DNA from: Pandoraea pneumonica
GTDB taxonomy: Bacteria > Pseudomonadota > Gammaproteobacteria > Burkholderiales > Burkholderiaceae
Assembly: GCF_902459645.1 (NCBI RefSeq)
Contig: NZ_CABPSK010000002.1
Span: forward strand, 248,001-312,000
Reading direction: 5' to 3'
DNA length: 64,000 nucleotides
This document shows, piece after piece, positions 45,195 to 54,229 of this stretch; the stretch's first letter is position 1, and each line of letters begins with the position of its first letter. Made by a program: the position numbers and the translations under genes. The notes below the pieces were generated by a model, which had not been told where the DNA came from, ran no database searches, and saw nothing but the letters and a program-made list of their open reading frames with translations.

Positions 45195-45245
45195 TAACAC
45201 CGATCGCAGAACGACGGCTTCAGGTAGCTCACTCAGGCGGTCAAA

Positions 45246-46361
45246 TCAGGCTGCCCATCGCAAGCACTGCTGCCGAACCATCTCATTGAGCGACTTCGCG
45301 TCCGCATGAATCTGACGCAGCCAGACCGCGTCGTTGGTGCCTGACGCCACGAGCTGACGGATCTCCTCGCACGCGGCTTCGGCTTCGAGCACCACTGCGT
45401 GAGGCTTGATGATCTCCAGCGTTTGCGAAATATGCTGCCCCAACGTGGTGCGCTCACCGCTTTGCGGATCGACGTAAGCACCTTCCAAACCGAAACGGCA
45501 GGCTTCGAAGCGGTTGAACGTATAAACGAGGTAATCGTCCTCGCTGAGCGTGAACGGGCGTTCCTCGAGCAGATAACGGGCCAGAGACTGGATGTAACAG
45601 GCGATGGCAGCCGCGCGATCGACCGATAAGGGGGTATCCATCACTCGGACTTCGATCGTCCCAAAGCCCGGTTTTGGACGGATATCCCAGTAAAAGTCTT
45701 TCATGCTCTCGACAACGCCGGTTTTGACCATCTTGTCGAAGTACGTCTCGAAGTCTTCCCACTTGAGCACGAACGGCGCACGGCCCGAGAGCGGAAACGC
45801 GAACACCGAGTTCAAACGCGCCGAATGGAAGCCCGTATCGACCCCCTGCACGTACGGCGAAGACGCCGACAGCGCAATAAAGTGCGGGATATAACGCGAC
45901 ATCGCGTGTAGCAGATACAAGGCGCTGTCGGGGTCCGGGCAGCCGATGTGAACGTGCTGACCGAAGACCGTGAACTGCTTCGCGAGATAACCGTAAAGCT
46001 CGGAGAGGAAATGGAAGCGCGGCGAGTCGTAAATCGTGCGCTCGCTCCAGCGCTGAAACGCGTGGGTGCCACCGCCGCACAAACCGACGTTGAGTTGCTC
46101 GCTGGCCGCGACCAGCACGTCGCGCACACGCCGCAATTGCGAGACGGCGTCGCTGTGGTGATGGCAGATATCGGTCGAAAGCTCGATCATGCTTTCGGTC
46201 ATTTCCGGTTTGATTTCTCCCGGATGCGTCTCCTTGGCGACCAGCCGCATGACATCGGAGGCCGCCTTCGTCAGATCGTAATCGTGGCGATTGACGATCT
46301 GCATTTCCAGCTCGACACCGAAGGTGCACGGCTTCGAGGGAATGAATTCTTCTAATGACAT
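45246..46361 (-). CDS. ybdK: YbdK-type carboxylate-amine ligase (GCS2 family)
   Basis: The 371-residue ATP-dependent ligase belongs to the glutamate-cysteine ligase 2 family: [11 protein letters not shown] near residue 14, QHVHIGCPD near residue 134 and [14 protein letters not shown] near residue 233 are family blocks. YbdK of E. coli has weak glutamate-cysteine ligase activity; the physiological substrate is uncertain. It starts 3 bases after the Kef-like antiporter gene, so the two are co-translated. Confidence 0.9.
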   Translation of the reverse strand: MSLEEFIPSKPCTFGVELEMQIVNRHDYDLTKAASDVMRLVAKETHPGEIKPEMTESMIELSTDICHHHSDAVSQLRRVRDVLVAASEQLNVGLCGGGTHAFQRWSERTIYDSPRFHFLSELYGYLAKQFTVFGQHVHIGCPDPDSALYLLHAMSRYIPHFIALSASSPYVQGVDTGFHSARLNSVFAFPLSGRAPFVLKWEDFETYFDKMVKTGVVESMKDFYWDIRPKPGFGTIEVRVMDTPLSVDRAAAIACYIQSLARYLLEERPFTLSEDDYLVYTFNRFEACRFGLEGAYVDPQSGERTTLGQHISQTLEIIKPHAVVLEAEAACEEIRQLVASGTNDAVWLRQIHADAKSLNEMVRQQCLRWAA

Positions 46362-46364
46362 GGC

Positions 46365-47570
46365 TTAATCCTTCCGTTCACCGACAAGGGCCAATGCCCA
46401 ATAGACCACCAACGGCCCAACCAGTTGCAGCAACGCGATGGTGCACATCACCACGGCCTTGAGCATCGGGTCGAACTGCGGGTAGATGTCGTACGTGTCG
46501 GCAACGAGTACGAGCGCAAGACTGGCCATCGGGCAAAGCGCCAGGCCAAGCGCAACGGCTTGTTTGTAACTGATGCCGGCCGGATGGGCGACGGCGACCG
46601 TCCCAACCACCTTGGCCAGCAAACGCACCACGATGATCGCTGCTGCGGCCACACCGCCGATCACCACGTATTGCCACTGGAAAGCCAGTGACGTAAGCAC
46701 GAAGAGCACCACAGCGAGCAGCCATCCGGCCGTGCCGAAGTACGCCGGCCAGAGCTGCGGACGCTCGTCGAGATTCCGGAAAATGATGCCGGCGAGCAGC
46801 AGCGTGAGCGAGTTGGGCAGCTTGAGCATGTGCACCAGCGCGACCATCAGCATGATCAGACCGATCAGCATCACAAACGCATGGTGGTCCTGGCTGCCGA
46901 ACTTACGGAACACCAGATTGCAGGCCTTGGCCAGCACGAACGCCAGCACGATCGAGCCGATCAGCAGATACAGCGGATGGAACAACACTACCCAATAGCT
47001 CGAGTGGTACGTCTGGTGCATCCAGCCATAGACGAGCTTGACGGCGACCACCGCGTAAATGCTGTTGAGCGCAGCAAGGGCTAGCAGTCGCTCCGTGACC
47101 TGACCTTCGGCGCGCAACTCGTTCTTGAGCTGAACGACCACCGCAGGCGAGGTCGCCATGCTGATCGACGCGATGAGCATCGACGTGAGCGGCGCGACGT
47201 TGAACACTCGCAGCACCGCGTAGACGGCGATGAGGGTCAGTAACGCTTCAAGCGCGCTGGTGACGATCAGCCACGAATTCGCCCGCATCCATTTCAGATT
47301 CAGGCGGCTGCCGAGTTCGAACAGCAGCAGACCGAGGGCCAGGTCGATCAGTAGCCGGATGGCCGCGCTCGTTTGCGCGTCCAGCATCGATGAAAGGCCC
47401 AACGTACCGCCGACCAGCCCGACCACCGCGTAACCGGTGATGCGCGGCAGGCGCAGTCTCCGGAAACAGATTTCTCCTGCCAGACCGGCAAATACCAATG
47501 CCAGACCAGCGAAGAAAACGGGATCAGGCGCCGGCGGCCAGCCCGGGAAAAGGGACAGTTCCGACGTCAT
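46365..47570 (-). CDS. CPA2/Kef-type cation:proton antiporter
   Basis: The 401-residue membrane protein has about 12 hydrophobic segments with the CPA2 pattern (GYAVVGLVGGTLGLS, LLFELGSRLNL, SMATSPAVVVQLKNEL). It has no C-terminal TrkA-N nucleotide-binding domain, unlike KefB/KefC. It exchanges K+ or Na+ for protons. Pairing with a gamma-glutamyl-ligase homologue is notable because Kef channels are gated by glutathione adducts. Confidence 0.88.
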   Translation of the reverse strand: MTSELSLFPGWPPAPDPVFFAGLALVFAGLAGEICFRRLRLPRITGYAVVGLVGGTLGLSSMLDAQTSAAIRLLIDLALGLLLFELGSRLNLKWMRANSWLIVTSALEALLTLIAVYAVLRVFNVAPLTSMLIASISMATSPAVVVQLKNELRAEGQVTERLLALAALNSIYAVVAVKLVYGWMHQTYHSSYWVVLFHPLYLLIGSIVLAFVLAKACNLVFRKFGSQDHHAFVMLIGLIMLMVALVHMLKLPNSLTLLLAGIIFRNLDERPQLWPAYFGTAGWLLAVVLFVLTSLAFQWQYVVIGGVAAAAIIVVRLLAKVVGTVAVAHPAGISYKQAVALGLALCPMASLALVLVADTYDIYPQFDPMLKAVVMCTIALLQLVGPLVVYWALALVGERKD

Positions 47571-48000
47571 ATTGCTCGCTTTGCGCCGCTTGACGGCGCA
47601 TCAAGTGGTGAAAAGGAAAAGAATGTCGCGCGCGGGGTTGCAGACAAAAAGACAAATGCGCGACGAACCCTTAGGGTTGGGCCCATTTTGCCACACTCGG
47701 TTTGGAGGGCTCTTTCAGGGGGTGTCCCCGCCCGGGAAGCCCCGCCGTCTGGGGCTTGCTTGATGCCAGGTTCCTGAAGACGGCGCCGCAGGCGAATCCC
47801 GGCGAGTCAGCCCTACCGCCAAGGGGAAAAGTGCCGGGGGCAAGCGCGCAGCGCGACGCCCCGCCTGTGGCGGGCCTTGAACCCCAAGGGGGTCAGATTC
47901 GATTTATTTGGGGAGAGATCAGAGATTACAGCCCACGCAGCCGATGCAGTCGACCTACGCGGCGAACGGCCGGTCGGCCGGTTTCATCTGTCGAAGCGGG
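47571..48000. other. Intergenic region between the Kef-like gene and mnmC
   Basis: No gene is seen. A 7-bp stem AAGCCCC/GGGGCTT (47737-47743 with 47751-47757) may help end mnmC transcription but lacks a clear T-run. The Kef promoter lies in the left part. Confidence 0.4.
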
Positions 48001-50085
48001 TCAGGCCTTGCGAAGCGCCTGCAACAGAAACCGGGCCGGGTCGATGGCGTCGGCCAGGTCGCTACCGATGGGCCACGGTTCGCCTTCGATCTGGCTGGCG
48101 ACCAATTCGGCACACAGCGAAGCGAACACAAGTCCGCGAGAACCGAACGCAAAGCTCGCGTACAGGCCTGACAGGCGAGGCAGGTCCCGCAGGTGCCCCC
48201 CGGCCAGCCGACGGCGCTCCGGCGCGCTGCTGGCGATTGCGGCCATTTCCGGCAACTGCCCGGCCATTGGCATCCGGTCGGTGACGAGCGCCCGGAACGC
48301 CGTGCGCCCGCCAAGCTCGGCGGCGGCGCTCTCGCTCCCCAGTCCGCCGTCTTCGTCACCGAGCATTCGCGCGTGGCCGGGCAGCAAGGCAGCGAGGCGG
48401 CGCAGATTCGCTTGGTGGTCGCCGACACGCACGTCGGTCGCCGGATCGTCGAATCCGTACGTGGCACCGGTGATCGGTCCCGCGCCGCCCAGTGGCGACG
48501 GGGCGACGTAGCCTTCGCCGCAGACCGGGATGCGAAGGTCAGGCAGCGAATCCGGCGGTAGAAAGGTCAATTGACCGCGCACGCGTTTGACGGGGATGAA
48601 CTCGGGGGCGAGATAAGGGCCGAGCAGCCGTTGCGACTCGTCTGCGGCGGTGACGATCGCGACCGCGGCGTCGGCCAACACCCGGCCGGCTTCGTCGAGC
48701 GCCACCCAGCGGCCGTCGCGTCGTTCCAGCCGGTCGACGCTCACCCCGTAGCGGGCATCGAGCGCGGGGCCCGCCGCCACGAGTTCCGCGCGGCACAGCA
48801 TCGCTGGCGCCAGCCAGCCGCCCTCGGGGAACCAGAGCCCGCCATACGCCAGCGTCTCTCCGGCGAGTGCCGACGCCTGTGCGGCGTCCACCCACTTCAC
48901 GTATTCCTCGGGATAGCCCTGCACCGTGACGAGTTGCGCCAAGCTTTTCGCCTCCTCGTCGTTCGTCGCGACTTGCAACAGGCCGTCGGCGCGTCCGGGC
49001 AGGCCGCCCGGCAGCGTGCGCCATTGCGAAAGCGCGTAGAGGAAACCGGCGCGCGTGAGGCGCGCGAGCACGTTGTCGTCCGCGGACAACTGCGGATGGA
49101 AGACGCCCGCCGGGTTACCGGACGCGGCCGACCCCGGCGCTTCCGCCCGTTCGAACAGCTTTACCCGCCAGCCGCGCGCGACTAACCGCAGCGTCATCGC
49201 CGCCCCGGCCATGCCTGCACCGATGACGATCGCTGTCGGGGGCTCGGCGGCAGCCTCGTCGAGCGGGGCCGGAGCCGAGCCGGTCACGTGCCCTGCCCCG
49301 TCTTCACGCCATTGCGAGGCGGCGGGCGGGTCGTAACGACGCATGCGATACGGCGGCGCATAGGGCCCCGCCAGCGTCTCGGGTTCGTGCCCGAAGCCCG
49401 GGCGCTGCCCCACTTGAAAACCGGCAGCGATCAGGTCGCGCCGCACCGGTTCGAGACTGGTGTAAGTCGAGAGCGTGGCGCCATCGCGGGCCAGCTTGCC
49501 GAGCGCCTTGAAGACAGGCGCTGACCACATCTCGGGGTTCTTGACGGGCGCAAAGCCGTCGAGAAAAAACGCGTCCGCACCGACCCGCAAGTCGGGCATC
49601 AGAGTGAAAAAGTCGCCGAATCCAATGCTCAACACAACGCCAGGGGCCGGTTCCAGCCGGTGCCAACCCGCTACCGGCAACGGCCACATATCGCACAGCC
49701 GTTGTGCGAGCGGCGCGAGTTCGGTCATGCCCGGTTGCAGCATCAGGGGTTCGAGCATCCGGCGCAGATCGCGCGGACGGAATGGGTATTTTTCGACGGA
49801 AACGAAATGTAGCCGCTTGGCCCGTAGCGGGTCGTCACGCCATGCCGCCCACGTCGCCAGAAAATTCAGCCCAAGACCGAACCCCGTCTCGACGATCACA
49901 AACTGATCGCGCTCCCGCCAGCGCTCGGGTAACCCGTTGCCCTCGAGAAAGACATGACGTGCCTGGCCGAGTGCGCCGTCGGTGCGGTGATAAACGTCGT
50001 CGAATCGGGCGGAATAAGGCGTGCCTGCCGCCGTCGTCTCCGGTTCGGCCGGAACGATGGGACCCAAATCCGGGCGGCGCTTCAC
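48001..50085 (-). CDS. mnmC: Bifunctional tRNA wobble-uridine enzyme MnmC
   Basis: The 694-residue protein completes the mnm5s2U34 modification of tRNA. The N-terminal half is a SAM methyltransferase (VETGFGLGLNFLATW), and the C-terminal half, from about residue 290, is an FAD oxidoreductase with AIVIGAGMAGAAMTLRL that removes the carboxymethyl group. GTG at 50085 is chosen because it overlaps the ClC stop by 4 bases (GTGA). It works downstream of MnmE/MnmG, and mnmE is also in this window. Confidence 0.93.
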   Translation of the reverse strand: MKRRPDLGPIVPAEPETTAAGTPYSARFDDVYHRTDGALGQARHVFLEGNGLPERWRERDQFVIVETGFGLGLNFLATWAAWRDDPLRAKRLHFVSVEKYPFRPRDLRRMLEPLMLQPGMTELAPLAQRLCDMWPLPVAGWHRLEPAPGVVLSIGFGDFFTLMPDLRVGADAFFLDGFAPVKNPEMWSAPVFKALGKLARDGATLSTYTSLEPVRRDLIAAGFQVGQRPGFGHEPETLAGPYAPPYRMRRYDPPAASQWREDGAGHVTGSAPAPLDEAAAEPPTAIVIGAGMAGAAMTLRLVARGWRVKLFERAEAPGSAASGNPAGVFHPQLSADDNVLARLTRAGFLYALSQWRTLPGGLPGRADGLLQVATNDEEAKSLAQLVTVQGYPEEYVKWVDAAQASALAGETLAYGGLWFPEGGWLAPAMLCRAELVAAGPALDARYGVSVDRLERRDGRWVALDEAGRVLADAAVAIVTAADESQRLLGPYLAPEFIPVKRVRGQLTFLPPDSLPDLRIPVCGEGYVAPSPLGGAGPITGATYGFDDPATDVRVGDHQANLRRLAALLPGHARMLGDEDGGLGSESAAAELGGRTAFRALVTDRMPMAGQLPEMAAIASSAPERRRLAGGHLRDLPRLSGLYASFAFGSRGLVFASLCAELVASQIEGEPWPIGSDLADAIDPARFLLQALRKA

Positions 50086-51866
50086 TCGCCCTCCCGCTCT
50101 TCGGTCACGATCTCGATCAGCCCGGGCAACGACACCACGCCCAGCCATCGGCCGTCGGCTGCCGCGACGGGAATCCAGTCGGCATGCATCTTTGCAACGG
50201 ATCGCAACGCGCTCACCAGCGCCATTTCGCCGTCGAGCGGCTTACAGGCGCTGACGATTTCGGTCCATTGTTCCGGCTTGCCCGTCGCCTGCCGCCGCCA
50301 CCAACTCGCGGCGTCCAGCGTGCCGACCAGCCGTCCGTCGTCCGCACGAACGACCAGATTGCGGTAGCCCGTGTCGACGAATCGCTCGCCAATGGACTCT
50401 GCCGAACTGGCGGCGCTGATCACGGCATCGCTAGCCTTGATGTCCACGACCAGCGACGACAGCCGCATCTGACTGGCTTCACCGGTCATCGACAGCCAGC
50501 GCCCGGCCACCTGATTGCGGCGTAGTGACTTGGCGTACACCGAGTCTTCGCGCAACGTTTGTGCGGTGAGATAGGCGGTGACGCAGGCCAGCATGAGCGG
50601 CAGCACCACCTGATAACTCAGCGTCATCTCGAAGATCATCAGAATCGACATAAGCGGCGCGTAGGTGGTGGCGGCGAGAAACGCGCCCATACCGACCACT
50701 GCGTAGCTGCTTGCGACCGATGCCGTGGCCGGTGCCAGTGCGTTCATGGCCAGACCGTAGAGGCTGCCGAGCGCCGCGCCGACGAAGAGCGTCGGGGTGA
50801 ACACGCCGCCCACCGCGCCCGACCCCGCCGAAGACGCCGTCGCCAGCACCTTGAACACCAGCACCATGGCGAGTGCCTGCCACGCCCAGTGCGTGTGGAG
50901 AATCGAGTTCACCACGCTGTAGCCGTTGCCCCAGACCTGCGGCACTTGCAGCGAGAGCACCCCGACGATCAGTCCACCGAGCCCAAGCCGTACGAAAAGC
51001 GGCAGCGGCAACGCACCGAACCGTTCCTTCGCCGTGTCGAGCAGGCGCAGGAAAAGCGGCGCGAGCACGCCCGCGAGGATGCCTAAGCCGACATAAAAGA
51101 ACACTTCCCAGCCCGACACGAAGTCGAAGCGCGGCATCTGATACACCGCTTCGTAACCGAGAAACTGGCGGATGACGATATTGGCGATGACCGAGGCGAC
51201 GACCAGCGGCCCAAGCGTGGCCGTGGAAATCGAGCCGTAGACGATCTCGGAGATGAACAACGCACCGGCGATCGGCGCGTTATACGCGGAGGTGATGCCG
51301 GCGGTCGCGCCGCAGGCGACGAGCAAACGCAGCCGTTCCGGGGGGAACGCCAGCACCCGGCCCACGAGCGAGGCGAACATCGCGGCGAGCTGCACCATCG
51401 GCCCTTCCCGCCCGATCGACGCGCCCGACGCCACGGAGAACAGCGACGACGTGCTTTTCACCAGCGTCTGACGCAGGCTCAGCACCCCGGTGCCGATGGC
51501 AATGGCCTCCATGTAGTCGTCGGAGCCCTTTTTGGGCACCCAGAGCGTGGCGTACTGGAGGATCAACCCGGCGAAGAGGCCGCCCGCCGTCGGCAATAGC
51601 AGGCGCTGCCACCAGTTGAGGTTTTGCGCGAGCTCGACCATGCCGCTGTGATGACCGGCGAGCAGAAATTGCAGCCCGGAGAGTGCTTCGCGAAACGCGA
51701 CGGTGGCCAACGCACCCAACAGACCGACGATGCCGGCAAGCAGCAGCGTGATTTGCAGGGTGTTGGGCGCGAACTGACGGCGCACCCACACGACGACGGG
51801 CAATTTGGCCCAGGCGGACACTGCTGACACGGATAGGAGACTGTCGTGATCGAAATTGGGTCTCAT
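50082..51866 (-). CDS. ClC-family chloride channel/antiporter
   Basis: The 594-residue membrane protein has the ClC core with GREGPMVQ (152-159), where E154 is the gating glutamate typical of Cl-/H+ exchangers, and GSGAVGGVFTP as the later ion-binding loop. The usual first motif GSGIP is replaced by GSDDYMEAI. After the last helix a C-terminal part of about 130 residues looks like a pair of CBS domains (LSSLVVDIKASDAVI, DWIPVAAADGRWLGVV). It is co-translated with mnmC. Confidence 0.9.
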   Translation of the reverse strand: MRPNFDHDSLLSVSAVSAWAKLPVVVWVRRQFAPNTLQITLLLAGIVGLLGALATVAFREALSGLQFLLAGHHSGMVELAQNLNWWQRLLLPTAGGLFAGLILQYATLWVPKKGSDDYMEAIAIGTGVLSLRQTLVKSTSSLFSVASGASIGREGPMVQLAAMFASLVGRVLAFPPERLRLLVACGATAGITSAYNAPIAGALFISEIVYGSISTATLGPLVVASVIANIVIRQFLGYEAVYQMPRFDFVSGWEVFFYVGLGILAGVLAPLFLRLLDTAKERFGALPLPLFVRLGLGGLIVGVLSLQVPQVWGNGYSVVNSILHTHWAWQALAMVLVFKVLATASSAGSGAVGGVFTPTLFVGAALGSLYGLAMNALAPATASVASSYAVVGMGAFLAATTYAPLMSILMIFEMTLSYQVVLPLMLACVTAYLTAQTLREDSVYAKSLRRNQVAGRWLSMTGEASQMRLSSLVVDIKASDAVISAASSAESIGERFVDTGYRNLVVRADDGRLVGTLDAASWWRRQATGKPEQWTEIVSACKPLDGEMALVSALRSVAKMHADWIPVAAADGRWLGVVSLPGLIEIVTEEREGE

Positions 51867-51913
51867 GGTATCGACCGACGACTTAATTTGAAAGCGCGGG
51901 ACCGGCGAAAAAC

Positions 51914-51931
51914 TGAGTGTTGCTCAGATAA
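51914..51931 (+). repeat. TGAG-N6-TCAGATAA repeat, copy 1
   Basis: TGAGTGTTGCTCAGATAA. The TGAG...CTCA part is itself an inverted repeat. Confidence 0.7.
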
Positions 51932-52134
51932 CGTCGTTTTGGGCGCTGTGAGAGTGCTTTTCTAGTAGGTGACCGGCTGCGACGAAGACTTTGGCTGGCG
52001 CGATGATTTTCTCCGGATTGGAATTCGCGGGCCTGATTACCGCAAGGATCGAATTTCAGCGCCCGGACTATTTAGCACCCGACCTGCTTTCAGCGACTTT
52101 GGCCGAACGCAATTTCACCTGCCGCTCAAAAATA

Positions 52135-52152
52135 TGAGCAACCCTCAGATAA
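52135..52152 (+). repeat. TGAG-N6-TCAGATAA repeat, copy 2
   Basis: TGAGCAACCCTCAGATAA, 221 bases after copy 1. The next 20 or so bases (AGGCATTTTCGAATGAGGC) resemble those after copy 3. Confidence 0.7.
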
Positions 52153-52273
52153 GGCATTTTCGAATGAGGCTTTTTGCGGGGGCGCCGTCTGCGTTGCTTA
52201 TCCATGCGATCGATTCCAGAGCCGCGCCACCTACCCCGTGATTTTCCGCATGTTCCGAATTTGCTCCGACTTC

Positions 52274-52291
52274 TGAGCACCATTCAGATAA
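52274..52291 (+). repeat. TGAG-N6-TCAGATAA repeat, copy 3
   Basis: TGAGCACCATTCAGATAA, 139 bases after copy 2 and followed by a GAGGCTCT segment similar to copy 2. Confidence 0.7.
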
Positions 52292-52590
52292 AGGTAATTT
52301 ACGAGGCTCTGACGGGTGCGCGGAGTGGATTGGAACCTTATTTCTCGACATGCGCTGGATGACCTGCACCGTTTTCTGCGCACCGGATTAGGCGACATTC
52401 CCGCTATGGGCCAACAGCATTCGCAAGCAGCCAGCGCGGTGCTGCATAGACGCCGCCGTGCGACCGACCATGTGACGCGCAATGTGACCGTCATGCGAGC
52501 GTCATATCAGTGAGAAACGAACTGGTCACATTCCATGCAGTGAAATAGAATGGCACGCAATCGAAATTGGAACTGAAAAGTAATACCCGA

Positions 52591-53046
52591 ATGCCAGTCA
52601 GTAAAAAAGCCACACAAAAATCACCCGTGTGTCTGGAAGAGCAGTTGGGTTTCGCGTTGTACTCGGCGTCGCTTGCCATGACAAAAGCGCACAAGCCGAT
52701 GCTCGACAGACTCGGGCTGACGTACTCGCAATATCTCGCGATGGTCGTGCTGTGGGAGCAGGACGATATCGCCGTCAATCAGCTCGGCGCACGTCTCGGG
52801 CTCGACTCAGGCACACTCACCCCGTTGCTGAAAAGACTGGAATCTATGGGGCTTTTGACGCGTCGGCGGGGGCAAGAGGACGAGCGTCAGGTATTCATCG
52901 ACCTCACCCCGCGCGGTGCAAATTTGCGTCGTGAAGCGCGCCTGGTCCCCGCGCAAATTCAGGCCGCTACCGGTCAATCCGACACCGCGCAAAAGACCTT
53001 ACGCAATCTCTTGCTGCAACTGCGCGACGCCCTTGGCGAAGCCTGA
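52591..53046 (+). CDS. OhrR-like MarR-family regulator
   Basis: The 151-residue protein aligns in pattern with OhrR/MgrA: EQLGFALYSASLAM, LTYSQYLAMVVLWE, LGLDSGTLTPLLKRLE and DERQVFIDLT. In OhrR the peroxide-sensing Cys sits in QLCFALYS; here that position is Gly20 and the only nearby Cys is C14. No ohr peroxidase gene is adjacent. ATG 52591 is used; an upstream TTG at 52567 is possible. Confidence 0.85.
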   Translation: MPVSKKATQKSPVCLEEQLGFALYSASLAMTKAHKPMLDRLGLTYSQYLAMVVLWEQDDIAVNQLGARLGLDSGTLTPLLKRLESMGLLTRRRGQEDERQVFIDLTPRGANLRREARLVPAQIQAATGQSDTAQKTLRNLLLQLRDALGEA

Positions 53047-53086
53047 AAAAAACAAAACGCGCGCCTCTCGTGAGAAAGGCGCGCGT
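53045..53086 (-). terminator. Terminator between convergent OhrR-like and DedA genes
   Basis: ACGCGCGCCT (53057-53066) and AGGCGCGCGT (53077-53086) form a 10-bp stem, with a T-rich run on the minus strand, so it mainly ends the DedA transcript. Confidence 0.85.
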
Positions 53087-53115
53087 CACTAAGTTGTGCG
53101 CAATCTAATGGCTGA

Positions 53116-54063
53116 TCAGTTCGTCGGTACGAGCATCTCGAAGCCGTCGATTTTCTGTACGGTGTAGCCAGCGTCGCGCCATGCGTCGAGACCGCCGAGC
53201 AACGGACGCACTTCCGAGAAGCCCTGTTGCCGCAATTGCTGAGCGAGCCGCGCGGCGGTGACCTCGTTCGGGCACGCACAAAACACCACAATCCGCCGGT
53301 CGCGCGGAATATCTCTGAGCATGTTGGCGATGTCGTCCGGCTCGATGGCGAGCGCGCCCGGGATGGTGAACGGATCGACCGCGCGCCGCGCCGCCGAGCG
53401 CACGTCGATGACCACCGGCGTGATTTCGTCCTTCATCCATTGCTCAAGCGTTTGCACGCCGATGCGCGCCATGCGCAGCGAGCGCAGCAGCCGATAGCGG
53501 TTGAGCCATCGGTTGAGCAGGTAGAGCGCGAAAATCACCACCACCAGCCAGAGCACGCCCCGGCCCAGCGCATCGAAGGCGTCGAGCACAGACACGATGT
53601 GCGACGCGAAGCCCACGCCGAGCGCCACGGCGACCCCCGACCACAGCATTGCGCCGAGCGCGTCGTAGAGCAGAAACTTACGCCACGACACACCCAGCGC
53701 CCCAGCCATCGGCACCGACAGTGCGGACAGACCCGGCACGAAGCGCGCGAACAACAGCACGCGCACGCCGTAGCGGCCCATCGACCCTTCGGTGCGGCTA
53801 ACGCAGGTGTCGGGCGAGATCGACAGGCGGCACATCAATCGCAGAATGTGGTGACCGTAGCGACGCCCGGCCAGAAACCAGATGGTGTCCCCGAGCAGTG
53901 CGGCGACGGTCGCCAGCGCGACGATACCGGCGGCTGGAAACAGCGCCGTCGACGCCGTGACGATGAGGGTGGGATAGGCGGGCAACGGCAGGCCGAGCGC
54001 CTGTCCGAAGATGTTCAGAAAGACGAGCCAGAATCCATAGCGGGCAATCAGATCGAACAACAT
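53116..54063 (-). CDS. DedA-family membrane protein fused to a rhodanese domain
   Basis: The 315-residue protein has an N-terminal DedA (SNARE-associated/VTT) domain of about 185 residues with ARFVPGLSALSVPMAGALG (107-125) and about five hydrophobic segments. A cytoplasmic rhodanese domain follows from about residue 210 with active-site loop CACPNEVT (262-269). DedA proteins are thought to flip lipid carriers; the rhodanese part suggests sulfur or redox handling. The two-domain fusion is known in Betaproteobacteria. The partner substrate is unknown. Confidence 0.88.
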   Translation of the reverse strand: MLFDLIARYGFWLVFLNIFGQALGLPLPAYPTLIVTASTALFPAAGIVALATVAALLGDTIWFLAGRRYGHHILRLMCRLSISPDTCVSRTEGSMGRYGVRVLLFARFVPGLSALSVPMAGALGVSWRKFLLYDALGAMLWSGVAVALGVGFASHIVSVLDAFDALGRGVLWLVVVIFALYLLNRWLNRYRLLRSLRMARIGVQTLEQWMKDEITPVVIDVRSAARRAVDPFTIPGALAIEPDDIANMLRDIPRDRRIVVFCACPNEVTAARLAQQLRQQGFSEVRPLLGGLDAWRDAGYTVQKIDGFEMLVPTN

Positions 54064-54229
54064 GCCGTTACCTGTGGCGAATTTGCGTACCTATTTACGC
54101 AATAACGCATCGTATCCTTCGCGCGTGTCCGCCAGTAGCCCGGAATGCGAAAAGTATTGTTGCTCTTTTGGAACGATCGCCGCAGCTATCGCGGTATTAG
54201 TGCGGCGCTATTGCTTAATTAACGGGCCA

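Larger units (their letters stand above)
43897..45245. other. Long gene-free, AT-richer region with oriC-like features
   Basis: No convincing gene lies here; the open frames have atypical composition for this genome. The left part holds inverted repeats such as CGAAACG (44440-44446)/CGTTTCG (44453-44459) and TCGCATGCGA (44421-44430). The right part carries DnaA boxes and an AT-rich stretch, and the far right end holds the ybdK terminator. Confidence 0.7.
51867..52590. other. Gene-free region with three copies of a short repeat
   Basis: No gene is supported. It contains three copies of TGAG-N6-TCAGATAA and the divergent promoters of the ClC gene and the OhrR-like gene. Its composition is more A/T-rich than the coding DNA around it. 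Confidence 0.5.
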
